The position numbers and the translations under genes are program-made. A stretch of DNA of 64,000 nt. Origin: Sphingobacteriia bacterium (GTDB taxonomy: Bacteria > Bacteroidota > Bacteroidia > Chitinophagales > Chitinophagaceae). Each line of letters starts with the position of its first letter. Position 1 is the stretch's first letter. Below the pieces are notes generated by a model. The model saw nothing but the letters and a program-made list of their open reading frames with translations, was not told where the DNA came from and did not search any database. Below, piece after piece: positions 1 to 10,541 of this stretch. Location of the stretch: the NCBI GenBank assembly GCA_004294135.1, contig RDZY01000008.1, positions 129,001 to 193,000 of the forward strand, written 5' to 3'.

Positions 1-696
1 TACTACGCTCAAACGCTTTAATGCATCTGCTTTACGTTGTTGAGAAGTTTCAGTTGCTGCTGCATTACGAAGAGAGAAACTCAATTCATCCAAATCAATT
101 CTTTCTAGCAAGCCATGTACAGCTTCAGCGCCCATTTTGGCAATGAATTTCTGCGGATCTTCATCCGGCAAATACTGGTTGTCTTTTGGAATATTATCAA
201 GGATATCTAGGTATTCTTCCTCGGTCAATAAATCACCCATCACTAGGTTTTCTTTGATACCGCCTTGTAATACCACATAGCGCTCATAGTATACAATGGT
301 TTCTAATTTCTTAGAACTCATTCCAAGTAAATAACCGATTTTATTCGGCAAACTCTTGAAATACCAAATATGTACTACTGGAACTACCAGTTTAATATGT
401 CCCATGCGTTCGCGACGCACTTTCTTTTCAGTTACTTCAACACCGCAACGATCACACACGATTCCTTTGTAACGGATGCGCTTGTATTTTCCACAAGCAC
501 ACTCGTAATCTTTAACGGGTCCGAATATTCTTTCGCAGAATAATCCGTCGCGTTCCGGCTTATACGTCCGGTAGTTAATTGTTTCAGGTTTCAATACTTC
601 ACCAAAACTTCTTTCTAAAATACTATCGGGCGAAGCCAGACTAATGGTGATTTGTGAAAAAGTTGGACGTTGTTTGTTTTCTCTTTTGATTGCCAT
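1..696 (-). CDS. rpoC: RNA polymerase subunit beta' (5' part only)
   Basis: This is the N-terminal ~232 residues of the beta' subunit of RNA polymerase; the gene continues past the left edge of the window. The protein opens [13 protein letters not shown] and contains the N-terminal zinc ribbon, with cysteines in the pattern CxCGK...CDRCGVEV at roughly residues 66-85, followed by the conserved [17 protein letters not shown] block. beta' carries the catalytic magnesium site of RNA polymerase, but that part lies outside the window. It sits 29 bp downstream of rpoB on the same strand and is surely cotranscribed with it. The ATG at 694-696 is the natural start because it gives the family N-terminus. 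Confidence 0.98.
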   Translation of the reverse strand, partial: MAIKRENKQRPTFSQITISLASPDSILERSFGEVLKPETINYRTYKPERDGLFCERIFGPVKDYECACGKYKRIRYKGIVCDRCGVEVTEKKVRRERMGHIKLVVPVVHIWYFKSLPNKIGYLLGMSSKKLETIVYYERYVVLQGGIKENLVMGDLLTEEEYLDILDNIPKDNQYLPDEDPQKFIAKMGAEAVHGLLERIDLDELSFSLRNAAATETSQQRKADALKRLSVV

Positions 697-725
697 ATCG
701 TGGTTGAGAATTTGAATTGTTTTTG

Positions 726-3700
726 TTAATCAAACTTAAGATCTAAACCTAACCCTCTGAGTTCATGTACCAATACATTGAATGATTCAGGAACACCAGC
801 TTTTGGAATATTTTCACCTTTAACGATGGCTTCATAAGTCTTAGCGCGACCAATGATATCATCTGATTTAAGGGTTAATAATTCCTGTAAAATATTGGCA
901 GCACCGTATGCTTCTAATGCCCATACTTCCATCTCTCCAAAACGCTGTCCACCAAACTGTGCTTTACCGCCCAATGGTTGTTGGGTGATTAAGCTATACG
1001 GTCCGATTGAACGGGCGTGCATCTTGTCATCCACCATATGGTGTAATTTAATCATGTAAATCACCCCAACAGTTGCTTTCTGGTGAAAACGCTCTCCAGT
1101 TTCTCCATCATAGAGGTAAGTGTGACCATTTCTTGGAATACCAGCATCTATACAATATTGCTCAATTTGGTCGGTAGATGCTCCGTCGAAAATAGGAGTC
1201 GCAAAACGTAGACCAAGGCGTTTACCAGTCCATCCGAGAATGGTCTCATAAATCTGTCCAAGGTTCATACGAGAAGGTACTCCCAATGGATTCAATACAA
1301 TATCAACAGGTGTACCATCTTCCATAAACGGCATATCTTCTGCCCGTACAATTTTAGCCACAATACCTTTATTACCGTGACGTCCGGCCATTTTATCACC
1401 CACTTTCAACTTACGTTTTACAGCGAGGTAAACTTTTGCCAGTTTCAAAACACCTGCAGGCAATTCATCCCCAATAGAGATATTGAATTTTTCGCGTTTG
1501 TACCTACCCAGTTCTTCGTTAAACTTAATACTGTAGTTGTGCAATAGGGTGTTGATTTGGTCATCTATTTTAGTATCACCAGTCCAACCCAATGGATTCA
1601 CATTTTGATAGTCAATCGTAGCCAAATTCTTTTGATTGAATTTAGCACCTTTGCCAATCAACATTTCACCAAAATTATTACCCACACCAGCAGAAGCTTT
1701 TTCTTTCAGTAAGGTCTGCAACTTATCCAGTAACAGTTCTTTAATGATTTCAACATTCTGTTGGTGAACTTTCTCTACTTTTTCCAACAATGCTTTCTCA
1801 CGAATTTTTCCGTTCTTATCTTTCTTGGCGCGTTGGAATAATTTTTTATCAATCACCACACCTTCAGTTCCGTTCGGAGCTTTTAAAGAAGCATCTTTTG
1901 CATCACCTGCCTTGTCGCCAAAGATGGCACGCAATAGTTTCTCTTCAGGAGTAGGATCAGATTCTCCTTTAGGAGTAATCTTACCAATCAAAATATCTCC
2001 TTCCTTAATGGTAGCACCAATTCTTATGATACCGTTTTCGTCGAGATCCTTGGTAGCTTCTTCAGAAACGTTTGGTATATCTGGTGTTAATTCTTCTTCA
2101 CCTAATTTGGTATCTCGTACTTCTAGTTCATATTCTTCAATGTGAACAGAAGTAAACAAATCTTCACGTACTACTTTTTCACTAATTACAATCGCATCTT
2201 CAAAATTGTAACCCTTCCATGGCATAAAGGCCACTTGCAGGTTACGACCTAATGCGAGTTCACCTTCTTTGGTAGCATATCCTTCCGTTAAGAAGTCACC
2301 TTTCTGAACTTTCTGTCCCTTTTTAACAGCGGGACGAAGGTTAATACAAGTAGCTTGGTTGGTCTTTATAAACTTAGTCAATTTATAAATTTGCAAGTCG
2401 TCGTTAAAGCTCACTAAACGATCTAGATCGTTTCTATCGTAGCGAACATGAATTTCATTTGCATCTACAAATTCTACAATACCATTGCCATCTGCGTGAA
2501 TCTGAATACGTGCATCGCGTGCGGCTTTTCCCTCTAAACCAGTACCCACAATTGGAGCTTCAGGAATAATTAGTGGAACAGCTTGACGTTGCATATTCGA
2601 TCCCATCAATGCACGGTTGGCATCATCGTGTTCTAAGAAAGGAATTAAGGAAGCACTCAAACCAACAATCTGATTAGGAGCAACGTCCATATATTCTACA
2701 TCTTCTTTATCAAGTATAGGGAAATCACCTGTTTCGCGTGATACTACTTTGTCTTCCGCAAATTCACCCTTCTCATTCAAAGGGGTGTTACTCTGCGCAA
2801 TCTTAGCACTATCTTCCTCTTCTGCACTCAAGAAAGTCAATTCTTTCATGTCTACTTTACCATCAATTACTTTACGGTAGGGCGTTTCAATGAAACCCAT
2901 ATCATTGATTGCGGCGTGTACACACAAGGTAGAAATCAACCCAATATTTGGCCCTTCTGGCGTTTCAATGGTACACAAACGACCGTAGTGAGAATAGTGT
3001 ACGTCACGTACTTCAAAACCTGCACGCTCTCTGCTCAAACCACCTGGTCCAAGTGCGGATATACGACGCTTGTGCGTGATCTCACTGAGGGGGTTGGTTT
3101 GGTCAAGAAATTGAGACAACTGAGAAGTACCAAAGAATGAATTAATTACAGAACTTAAGGTTCTAGCATTAATCAAATCTACTGGCGTAAATACTTCATT
3201 ATCACGAACATTCATACGCTCTCTAATGGTACGAGCCATACGGGCAAGACCAACACCAAACTGAGCATACAATTGCTCACCAACGGTACGAACACGACGA
3301 TTGCTTAAGTGATCAATATCATCTATCTCTGCTTTCGCATTGGTTAAGCGAACCAGGTATTTAATAATTTCAATGATATCTTGTTTGGTCAACACCTTTT
3401 TGGTTAAAGGATATTCAAGACCTAGTTTTCGGTTGATTTTATAGCGACCAACTTCTCCAAGATCATAACGCTTGTCACTAAAAAATAACTTATCAATAAT
3501 ACCACGCGCAGTTTCATTATCCGGAGCATCTGCACCACGCAATTGGCGGTAAATATGCTGAACGGCTTCTAATTCACTGTTCGAAGTATCTTTATTTAAT
3601 GTGTTGTAAATGATGGCATAATCTCCACCCACATCTTCTTTCTGAATGAATACACTTTTCACTTCCATTTCAATAATGGTAGCTATGGCTTCTTCATCCA

Positions 3701-4529
3701 ATACCGTATCACGCTCCATCACAATTTCATTCCGCTCAATACTCACCACTTCACCAGTATCTTCATCTACAAAATCTTCTACCCAAGTACGTAGTACGCG
3801 AGCAGCTAATTTGCGACCAACTTGGTTAGCCAGTGTTTTCTTATCGGCTTTTACTTCGTCGGCCATTCCGAATAATTCAAGAATGTCTTTATCGGTTTCA
3901 AAACCAATAGAACGCAATAATGTGGTTACTGGGAATTTCTTCTTACGGTCGATGTAAGCATACATCACATTATTGATATCGGTAGCAAATTCCATCCATG
4001 CTCCTTTGAAAGGAATTACACGGGCAGAATAGATCTTAGTACCATTGGGGTGAACCGACTGTCCAAAGAATACACCTGGTGAACGGTGAAGCTGGGATAC
4101 AACCACACGTTCAGCGCCATTAATTACAAAGGTTCCGCGAGGAGTCATGTAAGGAATATTTCCTAAGAATACATCCTGTACAATGGTTTGGAAATCCACG
4201 TGCTCTTCATCGTTACAACTCAACCTAAGCTTGGCTTTCAGCGGCACAGCATAGGTTAGTCCTCGCTCCATACACTCATCAATAGTATAGCGTGGGGGAT
4301 CAATGAAATAATCCAAGAATTCCAGTACGAAGATGTTGCGCGTGTCTGTAATCGGAAAATTTTCCTTAAACACACGAAACAGCCCTTCCACATTACGTTT
4401 GTCGGGCGTAGTCTCTAACTGAAAAAACTCTTTGAAAGATTCTAACTGGATGTCGAGTAGGTCTGGGGCATCGGCCAAGTGTTTAGTTTTACCGAAGCCG
4501 ACCCTGTTGTTCAATGTTGTAGTAGACAT
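726..4529 (-). CDS. rpoB: RNA polymerase subunit beta
   Basis: This is the full-length beta subunit of RNA polymerase, 1267 aa from the chosen start. The open frame extends 19 codons further upstream (to 4586), but the ATG at 4527-4529 gives [14 protein letters not shown], which looks like the usual Bacteroidota N-terminus, so I use it. The rifampicin region is visible as [19 protein letters not shown] with [12 protein letters not shown] shortly after it. The [14 protein letters not shown] and C-terminal [11 protein letters not shown] blocks are intact. The core residues around the Rif pocket look wild type, so no resistance change is suggested. A promoter of its own lies about 140 bp upstream and a terminator follows rplL, so rpoBC can be expressed apart from the ribosomal protein genes. 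Confidence 0.98.
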   Translation of the reverse strand: MSTTTLNNRVGFGKTKHLADAPDLLDIQLESFKEFFQLETTPDKRNVEGLFRVFKENFPITDTRNIFVLEFLDYFIDPPRYTIDECMERGLTYAVPLKAKLRLSCNDEEHVDFQTIVQDVFLGNIPYMTPRGTFVINGAERVVVSQLHRSPGVFFGQSVHPNGTKIYSARVIPFKGAWMEFATDINNVMYAYIDRKKKFPVTTLLRSIGFETDKDILELFGMADEVKADKKTLANQVGRKLAARVLRTWVEDFVDEDTGEVVSIERNEIVMERDTVLDEEAIATIIEMEVKSVFIQKEDVGGDYAIIYNTLNKDTSNSELEAVQHIYRQLRGADAPDNETARGIIDKLFFSDKRYDLGEVGRYKINRKLGLEYPLTKKVLTKQDIIEIIKYLVRLTNAKAEIDDIDHLSNRRVRTVGEQLYAQFGVGLARMARTIRERMNVRDNEVFTPVDLINARTLSSVINSFFGTSQLSQFLDQTNPLSEITHKRRISALGPGGLSRERAGFEVRDVHYSHYGRLCTIETPEGPNIGLISTLCVHAAINDMGFIETPYRKVIDGKVDMKELTFLSAEEEDSAKIAQSNTPLNEKGEFAEDKVVSRETGDFPILDKEDVEYMDVAPNQIVGLSASLIPFLEHDDANRALMGSNMQRQAVPLIIPEAPIVGTGLEGKAARDARIQIHADGNGIVEFVDANEIHVRYDRNDLDRLVSFNDDLQIYKLTKFIKTNQATCINLRPAVKKGQKVQKGDFLTEGYATKEGELALGRNLQVAFMPWKGYNFEDAIVISEKVVREDLFTSVHIEEYELEVRDTKLGEEELTPDIPNVSEEATKDLDENGIIRIGATIKEGDILIGKITPKGESDPTPEEKLLRAIFGDKAGDAKDASLKAPNGTEGVVIDKKLFQRAKKDKNGKIREKALLEKVEKVHQQNVEIIKELLLDKLQTLLKEKASAGVGNNFGEMLIGKGAKFNQKNLATIDYQNVNPLGWTGDTKIDDQINTLLHNYSIKFNEELGRYKREKFNISIGDELPAGVLKLAKVYLAVKRKLKVGDKMAGRHGNKGIVAKIVRAEDMPFMEDGTPVDIVLNPLGVPSRMNLGQIYETILGWTGKRLGLRFATPIFDGASTDQIEQYCIDAGIPRNGHTYLYDGETGERFHQKATVGVIYMIKLHHMVDDKMHARSIGPYSLITQQPLGGKAQFGGQRFGEMEVWALEAYGAANILQELLTLKSDDIIGRAKTYEAIVKGENIPKAGVPESFNVLVHELRGLGLDLKFD

Positions 4530-4668
4530 ATATATGTAAAACCGGTTTTTGTACAAAAAAGATGGACAGTGCTGGCAAATCTTCAATATATTGAGAATCA
4601 GACCATTATCAAAGGTTTTATCCCCATAATATAGATCTTTATGCTAGCTAGCCCAAAATAAAGGATGG

Positions 4669-4698
4669 CAAAGGTAAGGAATGGTAATAAAACGCAAA
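4669..4698 (-). promoter_or_regulatory. Bacteroidota-type promoter for rpoBC
   Basis: On the minus strand TTTG (4695-4698) is followed by 18 bp and TACCTTTG (4669-4676), matching the Bacteroidota -33/-7 consensus TTTG / TAnnTTTG. The stretch TACCTTTGCCATCC (4663-4676) is repeated exactly in the promoter ahead of the tRNA-tuf operon. Transcription would begin near 4662-4665, giving a leader of about 135 nt before rpoB. Confidence 0.75.
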
Positions 4699-4848
4699 AA
4701 CAAATTTTGCGCCAAACTGATATTTGGGGATAAATACTTAACGAATCTGCTTTTAGTGACCCCTATTGTAAATTTTAGCCGCTCTATCGTCCGATTTCAA
4801 ACCACTAATTTACAAGTAAAAATAGTATTTCCCATTCCAATAACCCAT

Positions 4849-4883
4849 AAAAAAACCGCCGAGATTGAATCAAGGCGGTTTTT
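4849..4883 (-). terminator. Rho-independent terminator after rplL
   Basis: AACCGCC (4854-4860) pairs with GGCGGTT (4874-4880) across a 13-nt loop, with A/T tracts on both sides that extend the stem and supply the U-run on the minus strand. It lies about 20 bp past the rplL stop codon and separates rplKAJL from rpoBC. Confidence 0.85.
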
Positions 4884-4902
4884 AGAATTGAAGTCTCATT
4901 CA

Positions 4903-5277
4903 TTATTTTACTTCTACTTCGGCGCCAGCTTCTTTAAGCTTGGCAACTAATTCGTCAGCTTCTGCTTTAGACACACCTTCTTTCACTGCTTTTGGTGCAC
5001 CATCAACAAGATCTTTAGCTTCTTTCAATCCTAAGCCAGTTAATTCTTTAACAATTTTAACCACGCCTAATTTGCTTGCTCCGCCGCTTACCAAGATTAC
5101 ATCGAAAGATGTTTTCTCTTCAACAACAGCAGCTCCGCCGCCATCGCCACTAGATACAACCACTGCTGCTGCTGCTGGTTCAATACCGTAGTCAGCTTTC
5201 AACACATCTGCTAATTCTTGTACTTCTTTTACTGTTAAGCCTACTAATGTTTCGGCTAGTGCTTTTACGTCTGCCAT
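4903..5277 (-). CDS. rplL: 50S ribosomal protein L7/L12
   Basis: This 124-aa protein is the ribosomal stalk protein bL12, which recruits and stimulates translational GTPases. The N-terminal dimerisation helices ([22 protein letters not shown]) lead into an alanine-rich hinge with a short glycine stretch. The globular C-terminal domain contains VKEIT-type and [14 protein letters not shown] segments and ends in VEVK. It is the last gene of the rplK-rplA-rplJ-rplL block and is followed by a clear terminator. The rplJ gene lies about 120 bp upstream, and the gap contains no ORF. Confidence 0.97.
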   Translation of the reverse strand: MADVKALAETLVGLTVKEVQELADVLKADYGIEPAAAAVVVSSGDGGGAAVVEEKTSFDVILVSGGASKLGVVKIVKELTGLGLKEAKDLVDGAPKAVKEGVSKAEADELVAKLKEAGAEVEVK

Positions 5278-5398
5278 AATGTTTAAATTTTTTCCGTCTT
5301 CATTTTCTTTAGTGAATCCGACGGAGGGTTTAAAAAAATTGACCTTTATTTTCCCTCAGGTCTGGGATATTGAGTTATTCAGTTATTGGAAATAACAA

Positions 5399-5914
5399 TT
5401 ACTCAGCCACTGCAGTTTCAGCTTGCTTTTCATGATGGTGCAGTAATGCAGCCAATACACGCTTAGCAGGAGATTGCAATAAGCCAATAACTTCTCCAAT
5501 CAATTCATTCTTAGTCTTGATTTGAGTGAGTGCTTTCAGGTTGGTATCACCAGTATAAATATCACCATTGATGAATGCTGCTTTCAATGATGGCTTCTCA
5601 CCATTGCCTTTCTTACGAAATGCACTGATGATTAACGCTGGTTCCTTTGGATTCTCAGAAAACATTAAAGCAGTTACATTGTGCAATGAATCGTAGATTC
5701 CCGCATATTTTTCTGCATCCAATGATTCAAGCGCTTTGCGAATCAAGGTATTTTTAGCAACTTTCATCTCTACGTTCTTGTCAAAACAAGTTCTTCGTAA
5801 AGTGGAAACTTGCGCTACACTTAGTGATTCGGTATCGGTAATATAGAAGTTGTTATACTGAGTAAATTTCTCTTTCAGTAATTCTATCACTTCATTTTTT
5901 TGATCTTTAGTCAT
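5399..5914 (-). CDS. rplJ: 50S ribosomal protein L10
   Basis: This is uL10, the stalk base protein that anchors the L7/L12 dimers on 23S rRNA. I start at the ATG at 5912-5914 (MTKDQKNEVIELLKEKF, 171 aa) because relatives begin this way; the open frame runs 9 codons further up to 5941. The conserved RRTCFDKNVEMKVAKNTLIRKAL segment is present, and the C-terminal helix that binds L7/L12 ends in KQAETAVAE. It lies between rplA (60 bp upstream) and rplL (about 120 bp downstream), so it belongs to the stalk operon. No long L10-type autoregulatory leader can fit in the 60-bp gap. Confidence 0.95.
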   Translation of the reverse strand: MTKDQKNEVIELLKEKFTQYNNFYITDTESLSVAQVSTLRRTCFDKNVEMKVAKNTLIRKALESLDAEKYAGIYDSLHNVTALMFSENPKEPALIISAFRKKGNGEKPSLKAAFINGDIYTGDTNLKALTQIKTKNELIGEVIGLLQSPAKRVLAALLHHHEKQAETAVAE

Positions 5915-5974
5915 AACTAATTTTTTATAAACCCGGGTCATTTCACTCTGCCAGTAGCAGATCGATCACCAGGA

Positions 5975-6667
5975 TTAGTTCATTAATGATTTGGTGTCTA
6001 ATGCAATACCGGGGCTCATAGTGGTGGCCATACTGGCACCTTTCAAATAAATTCCCTTGGCAGAAGATGGTTTCAGTTTGATGATTGCATTAATCAGTTC
6101 GATACTGTTTTCTGAAATTTTCTCTGGTGAGAAAGAAATTCGTCCCACAGAAGCATGAACAATACCTGTTTTGTCCACTTTGAATGCAATTTTACCGCCC
6201 TTAACTTCATTTACTGCTGCAGCAACATCATTGGTTACGGTTCCAGTTTTAGGATTCGGCATCAAATTACGAGGTCCAAGTACTTTACCCAATTTACCTA
6301 TTTTAGGCATAACAGCAGGTGTGGCAATAATCACATCAACATCAACCCAGCCGCCTTCAATTTTGGCAATAAATTCATCCAAACCGATATAGTCAGCTCC
6401 TGCTTCTTTTGCAGCAGCTTCTTTATCAGGTGTACAGAGTACCAATACTTTTTTGGTTCTACCAGTACCATGTGGTAATGATACGGTACCACGAACTTGT
6501 TGATCAGCTTTCTTTGGATCTACACCCAAACGAATATGCAAATCAACAGAGCTGTCGAATTTGGTACAATTAATTTCTTTAACAAGTGCAGATGCTTCCT
6601 TTAGAGAATAAACTTTAGATTTATCCACCTTGGTAACTGCTACTTTTCTTTTTTTAGTAAGTGACAT
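5975..6667 (-). CDS. rplA: 50S ribosomal protein L1
   Basis: uL1 is the 230-aa protein of the mobile L1 stalk, which helps release deacylated tRNA from the E site. The signature [18 protein letters not shown] lies near residues 128-145, and the protein opens [21 protein letters not shown]. It is 27 bp downstream of rplK and 60 bp upstream of rplJ on the same strand, the normal order. In many bacteria L1 binds its own mRNA, but I see no obvious rRNA-mimicking hairpin in the short rplK-rplA gap. Confidence 0.97.
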   Translation of the reverse strand: MSLTKKRKVAVTKVDKSKVYSLKEASALVKEINCTKFDSSVDLHIRLGVDPKKADQQVRGTVSLPHGTGRTKKVLVLCTPDKEAAAKEAGADYIGLDEFIAKIEGGWVDVDVIIATPAVMPKIGKLGKVLGPRNLMPNPKTGTVTNDVAAAVNEVKGGKIAFKVDKTGIVHASVGRISFSPEKISENSIELINAIIKLKPSSAKGIYLKGASMATTMSPGIALDTKSLMN

Positions 6668-6694
6668 TTTAAATTAGTTAAGTAGGTGTATAAA

Positions 6695-7138
6695 TTAGTT
6701 TTCCCAAGGGGCTTGTCCATCAACAGTTAATCCCATACTGCGTGCAGTACCGGCTACCATACTCATGGCACTATTTAATGTAAATGCATTAAGATCAGTC
6801 ATTTTGTCTTTAGCAATATACTCTACTTGTTCCCAAGTTACTTTGCCCACTTTCTGGCGATTGCTTTCTTTGGAACCTTTTTGAATTTTTGCTGCTTCCA
6901 TTAACTGGACTGCTGCTGGTGCTGTTTTAATGATAAAGTCGAACGACTTATCCGTATAAACAGTAATTAAAACAGGAACAACTTTTCCCATTTTGTCTTG
7001 GGTTCTAGCATTAAACTGCTTACAGAACTCCATAATGTTTACACCCTTAGAACCGAGTGCTGGACCTACTGGAGGTGCAGGGTTGGCTTGACCGCCTTTA
7101 ACCTGCAGCTTCACAAAGCCTGAGATTTCTTTTGCCAT
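6695..7138 (-). CDS. rplK: 50S ribosomal protein L11
   Basis: uL11 (147 aa) is part of the GTPase-associated centre of the large subunit. The N-terminal domain shows [15 protein letters not shown] and the C-terminal RNA-binding domain shows KTPPA-like [15 protein letters not shown] and the closing [10 protein letters not shown]. The protein normally follows nusG directly. Here nusG lies 3.4 kb further upstream with a terminator after it and a sugar cassette between them, so rplK has become the first gene of its operon. About 260 bp without a gene precede it, containing a candidate promoter at 7225-7232. Confidence 0.97.
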   Translation of the reverse strand: MAKEISGFVKLQVKGGQANPAPPVGPALGSKGVNIMEFCKQFNARTQDKMGKVVPVLITVYTDKSFDFIIKTAPAAVQLMEAAKIQKGSKESNRQKVGKVTWEQVEYIAKDKMTDLNAFTLNSAMSMVAGTARSMGLTVDGQAPWEN

Positions 7139-7224
7139 TTTTATTTGATTTAATTGGTAATAGCGTCTGTTTTTGGCAGACTCCCAAATTCAATCGCCCT
7201 TTCGAAAAAAAGCTTTTGGGGCGG

Positions 7225-7232
7225 TAAAGGTA
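7225..7232 (-). promoter_or_regulatory. Candidate -7 element for rplK operon
   Basis: On the minus strand TACCTTTA followed by CCGCCCC resembles the TACCTTTGCC-type -7 element seen before rpoB, the tRNA-tuf operon and ribE. No clean TTTG lies 17-20 bp upstream of it, so support is weaker. It would give a leader of about 80 nt before rplK, in the otherwise empty 7139-7395 gap. Confidence 0.45.
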
Positions 7233-7395
7233 GGGAAAGAATCGATATTTAGGAATAAAAATGAAGAAAATTTGCTCTGTCCCCCTAAGTCACGATATTT
7301 GTTATCAATTTTTTTACTAAGATAATTTCAATTAACAAAAAAGGAGCATTAATCTGGCTCTTGACTTATGTGTATCGATAACAAGAATCATCCCA

Positions 7396-8049
7396 ATGCA
7401 AGAAAAAACAGCACTTAAATGGAAATTATCTCAATGGCTTGAATACAAATGGTGGAAAAGCTACCTTAAACACAAAGACGTTGAACAGTACCTGAACTCG
7501 AAATGCAATTATTGGAATAAGATTCTAGATACCATCTCTCCCTATTTGCCTTTATTAAAGGATCAAAAAATACTGGATGCAGGTTGTGGACCAGCAGGTA
7601 TTTTTATGGTTGCTCAGGGCAATGAAGTGGTGGCATTAGACCCGCTTTTAGATAAATACAAAACCTTGGCTCATTTTAAACCCTCACTTTTTCCTTGGAC
7701 GAAATTTAAAAAAGGAAATATAGAAGCCAAAGAGGAGATCAATCATTACGATGTAATTTTTTGCATGAACGCCATTAACCATGTGAACGACATTCATTTA
7801 TGCTATCAAAAATTGGCACAAGTTTTAAAGCCAGGTGGGCATTTAATTATATCGACAGATGCTCATAGGCATAAATTTTTGAAAAAAATATTTCAATTCA
7901 TTCCTGGAGATGCCTTACACCCGATACAATTAGATATAACAGAATACCTAAACCTTTTAAATATACACGAGTTTAATATTACTAAAAATGTACTTTACAA
8001 AGAAGGCAATATTTTTCATTACTACATAACCATTGCTACTAAAAACTAA
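7396..8049 (+). CDS. Class I SAM-dependent methyltransferase
   Basis: This 217-aa protein has the class I methyltransferase motif I LDAGCGPAG (about residues 61-69). An acidic residue follows at the end of strand 2 (VALDPLL), a motif-IV-like stretch reads YDVIFCMNAINHV, and a LKPGGHLIIS post-motif is present. This is the UbiE/Methyltransf_11-type Rossmann fold. The substrate is unknown. It stands alone on the plus strand between rplK and the dTDP-sugar genes, so a role in methylating a surface glycan or its sugar precursor is a reasonable guess from context only. It converges with the aminotransferase gene, with 18 bp between the stops. Confidence 0.85.
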   Translation: MQEKTALKWKLSQWLEYKWWKSYLKHKDVEQYLNSKCNYWNKILDTISPYLPLLKDQKILDAGCGPAGIFMVAQGNEVVALDPLLDKYKTLAHFKPSLFPWTKFKKGNIEAKEEINHYDVIFCMNAINHVNDIHLCYQKLAQVLKPGGHLIISTDAHRHKFLKKIFQFIPGDALHPIQLDITEYLNLLNIHEFNITKNVLYKEGNIFHYYITIATKN

Positions 8050-8067
8050 TCAAAAAAGCATATTGGC

Positions 8068-9153
8068 CTAAAAAGCATTCAATGCATCAATCACCCGCTC
8101 TATATCTAATTCTGAGTGACAAGATGAAATGGGGAGACTAAGCGTGGTCGCATGAATTTCTTCAGATATAGGGAAAGTTAAATGCCCTAGATTTTTTTGC
8201 ATTGCTTTTTGCTTATTGGGTGGTACCGGATAATGTATTTCAGTTCCAATACCTTGTTTTAATAAATAAGCCCTTAGTGCTTCCCGCTCTGGATGGCGAA
8301 TATTAAAAATATGGTAAACATCATGATAATCTTCATGTACAACCGGTAGTATGAAATCAGCCTTTATATTTTCAAGATATATTTTTGCCAATTTCCTTTT
8401 GTGCGCATTAATAAAATTAAGATAAGGCAATTTAATTCGCAGCAGACCCGCCTGTAATTCGTCGAGGCGACTATTATACCCTACTACTTCATTGTAATAT
8501 TTTCCGTGTGACCCATAATTGCGAATCATTTTAAGATCTTCACATAATTTAGGATCATTGGTTAGCACGGCACCTGCATCCCCAAGCGCTCCTAAATTTT
8601 TGCTGGGATAAAAGCTAAAGCCACTCATAATACCAAAACTACCCGCCATTTGTCCCTTGTAAGTTGCTCCATGTGCTTGTGCGCAATCCTCAATAATATG
8701 CAACCCATGCCTATCCGCAATTTCTTTTATTGGATCCATCTCACAACATTTACCATACAGATGTACCACCATTATGACTTTTGTATTGGGTGTTATGGCA
8801 GCTTCAATTTTAGTCGAGTCAATATTATACGTATGAATATCTGGCTCTACCAAAACAGGAATATGCCCAGCATGCATGATAGAAATTATTGAAGCTATAT
8901 AAGTATTTGCTGGAACGATTACTTCAGAACCTCTGGGCAAATGCAAAGCCCATAGCGCAAGAATAAGTGCGTCAAGACCATTCGCCACCCCCACACAATG
9001 ATTCATTTTTTGATACACAGCAAATTCTTCCTGAAACTGTTTTACTTCTTCTCCTAAAACATACCAGCCCTTGGTTAAAAACTGACTGAATTTTTTTTGG
9101 AAAAGAAGGGTGTATTTCTCATTTACTTTGGCGAGATCGTCGTAGGGAATCAT
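8068..9153 (-). CDS. DegT/DnrJ/EryC1/StrS aminotransferase, FdtB/QdtB-like
   Basis: This is a 361-aa PLP-dependent sugar aminotransferase. The PLP pocket is visible as GVANGLDAL near residue 56, EDCAQAHGA near residue 156 and the lysine in [16 protein letters not shown] near residue 186. Such enzymes transaminate dTDP-3-keto-6-deoxyhexoses to 3-amino sugars (Fuc3N or Qui3N). The start overlaps the end of the cupin gene by 4 bp, the usual fdtA-fdtB arrangement, which is why a 3-amino-sugar pathway is preferred over other DegT activities. The dTDP-sugar supply genes rmlA/rmlB and an acyltransferase (FdtC) are not in the window. Confidence 0.9.
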   Translation of the reverse strand: MIPYDDLAKVNEKYTLLFQKKFSQFLTKGWYVLGEEVKQFQEEFAVYQKMNHCVGVANGLDALILALWALHLPRGSEVIVPANTYIASIISIMHAGHIPVLVEPDIHTYNIDSTKIEAAITPNTKVIMVVHLYGKCCEMDPIKEIADRHGLHIIEDCAQAHGATYKGQMAGSFGIMSGFSFYPSKNLGALGDAGAVLTNDPKLCEDLKMIRNYGSHGKYYNEVVGYNSRLDELQAGLLRIKLPYLNFINAHKRKLAKIYLENIKADFILPVVHEDYHDVYHIFNIRHPEREALRAYLLKQGIGTEIHYPVPPNKQKAMQKNLGHLTFPISEEIHATTLSLPISSCHSELDIERVIDALNAF

Positions 9154-9533
9154 GCTTTGAGCGGATAAGGTTGATAAATATAATCAGAAGAATCAAAAGT
9201 AGTAGAAGCAAACACGAGTAAAACAGCATCGGCTGAGAATTTATACATTTTATGCCAGTCTTTTGCCTCTAAAATCAAACATTTGGAGGGATTATCTAAT
9301 AAAAATTCTACTTCATTTTCTCCATCATTGTTCCAAACAGCGCAACTCCCGTTGATGCAAATTGCGGCTTGTATGGTTTCATGGTGTCGATGCCCACCCC
9401 TTACTGATTCGTCCACCTTATAAATATAGAATACCCTTTTAATGCTAAAGGGCAACAATCGCTCTGCATTATCTAAAACAGTAAGTTCGCCCCTAGTATC
9501 TTTAAAGTTGACCAAATTAATGAGGTATGCCAT
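9150..9533 (-). CDS. FdtA/QdtA-like dTDP-4-keto-6-deoxyglucose 3,4-ketoisomerase (cupin)
   Basis: This 127-aa single cupin domain belongs to the WxcM/FdtA/QdtA type. It shows RGELTVLDN near the N-terminus, [21 protein letters not shown] as the cupin core with the histidine pair used in catalysis, and [15 protein letters not shown]. FdtA and QdtA isomerise dTDP-4-keto-6-deoxyglucose to the 3-keto sugar, the galacto or gluco product depending on the enzyme, which I cannot decide by eye. The stop overlaps the start of the aminotransferase gene by 4 bp, so the two steps are probably translationally coupled. Confidence 0.88.
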   Translation of the reverse strand: MAYLINLVNFKDTRGELTVLDNAERLLPFSIKRVFYIYKVDESVRGGHRHHETIQAAICINGSCAVWNNDGENEVEFLLDNPSKCLILEAKDWHKMYKFSADAVLLVFASTTFDSSDYIYQPYPLKA

Positions 9534-9549
9534 TCTCTATTTTCTTTTA

Positions 9550-10404
9550 TTAAATTAAATTATCTTTTATAGCAGCATCAATCTGATCCAGTAAAGCAGG
9601 TGATATTAATAAATCAAATTTACGGGCATAAATGCGATCAGACGACATAATATCCGCAAAATCACTCTTGGTGAATGTTTTGGGACTGGGTGTTTTAGGC
9701 GGATGTTTGTAATAGTGGCAGTTTTCATTCATGACTTGACTGGCAAAATGCGAGTTCAATAAGACTGTCTGAAAAAGAAATTCATCGGATGCCCAAGTAA
9801 AATAAAAGAACCGCTTCATTCTCTCATCCCTATTTACTGTGTTTAGCACATATTCAACAGCTTCTGGAGAGAGTGCCCAAAACATGGAACTACCGTAAAA
9901 TTTCATGCCTTCTGGCAACTTGCGTTTTGGAGAAAACCAGTTCAGTAATCGCTCTATTAAATACTGCCCTTTAAATTTAAAGTTGGTCAAGAAAATTTTA
10001 TTCACCCGCTCCATCCCCTCTTCCCATTCTCCTTCAAAAGCCCTGTATTTCATTAAAAGTTTCCCTTTTCGTTCCGTAAAAAAAACTTTCATTTGTTCAA
10101 CAGACTTAATGGGATAATCTTGTCCGCTCATTAAACAAATAAAATCGTAGGTTCTTGCAGAGTCCAATATTTCTTGTAAGGAATTGAAAACGGCTTGCAT
10201 GGTACTAAAGGCAGCCCATTGAACTTTAATTCTGTTTTTAATTAAGTAAACATTAGGGATTTGAGTAAGGTATTCATGGCCAGTAATGGGCAACTTAGCA
10301 TCTACATGTATATAAAAATCAAAGTCAGGATCGTGCATCTGCCTGATCATCCTTTCGGTTTGAGCAGGATTGGTATAGGTTACAATCAGGTGTGCAACAC
10401 GCAT
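9550..10404 (-). CDS. GT14-like glycosyltransferase (core-2/I-branching type)
   Basis: This 284-aa protein resembles the core-2/I-branching beta-1,6-N-acetylglucosaminyltransferase family. The N-terminus is MRVAHLIVTYTNPAQTERMIRQM, FYIHVDAK is an acidic segment near residue 37, LMSGQDYPIK lies near residue 92, and the later block FYGSSMFWALSPEAVEYVL with a following ASDEFLFQTVLLNS is typical of the family. Bacterial members usually act on exopolysaccharide or O-antigen. It is upstream of the cupin gene on the same strand (16 bp gap), so it likely shares a transcript with the amino-sugar genes. It starts about 85 bp beyond the nusG terminator. Confidence 0.82.
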   Translation of the reverse strand: MRVAHLIVTYTNPAQTERMIRQMHDPDFDFYIHVDAKLPITGHEYLTQIPNVYLIKNRIKVQWAAFSTMQAVFNSLQEILDSARTYDFICLMSGQDYPIKSVEQMKVFFTERKGKLLMKYRAFEGEWEEGMERVNKIFLTNFKFKGQYLIERLLNWFSPKRKLPEGMKFYGSSMFWALSPEAVEYVLNTVNRDERMKRFFYFTWASDEFLFQTVLLNSHFASQVMNENCHYYKHPPKTPSPKTFTKSDFADIMSSDRIYARKFDLLISPALLDQIDAAIKDNLI

Positions 10405-10420
10405 TAAAATTGATTTAAGT

Positions 10421-10475
10421 AGGAGTATAATTCTTTAGAATCGGGCGACTATACTCCTTAAGAAATACGAAGGTA
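10421..10475 (-). promoter_or_regulatory. Candidate promoter element and leader hairpin of the sugar cassette
   Basis: On the minus strand TACCTTCG (10468-10475) is a one-mismatch -7 element directly after the nusG terminator. In the leader, AGGAGTATA (10421-10429) and TATACTCCT (10450-10458) form a perfect 9-bp inverted repeat with a 20-nt loop. The stem would lie about 17 nt ahead of the glycosyltransferase ATG and could affect its expression. Confidence 0.4.
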
Positions 10476-10490
10476 TTAAATTTTAATTAA

Positions 10491-10523
10491 AAAAGCCACT
10501 TTACGATTTGCAAAGTGGCTTTT
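10491..10523 (-). terminator. Rho-independent terminator after nusG
   Basis: AAAAGCCACTTT (10491-10502) pairs perfectly with AAAGTGGCTTTT (10512-10523) across a 9-nt loop. The minus-strand copy ends in a T-run. It lies 18 bp past nusG, so the secE-nusG transcript should stop before the sugar genes. Confidence 0.88.
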
Positions 10524-10541
10524 AATCTTAGGAATTAAAGT

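Noticed and set aside
5915..5974. L10-type autoregulatory leader before rplJ
   Set aside because: Only 60 bp separate rplA and rplJ and no compact kink-turn fold is apparent.
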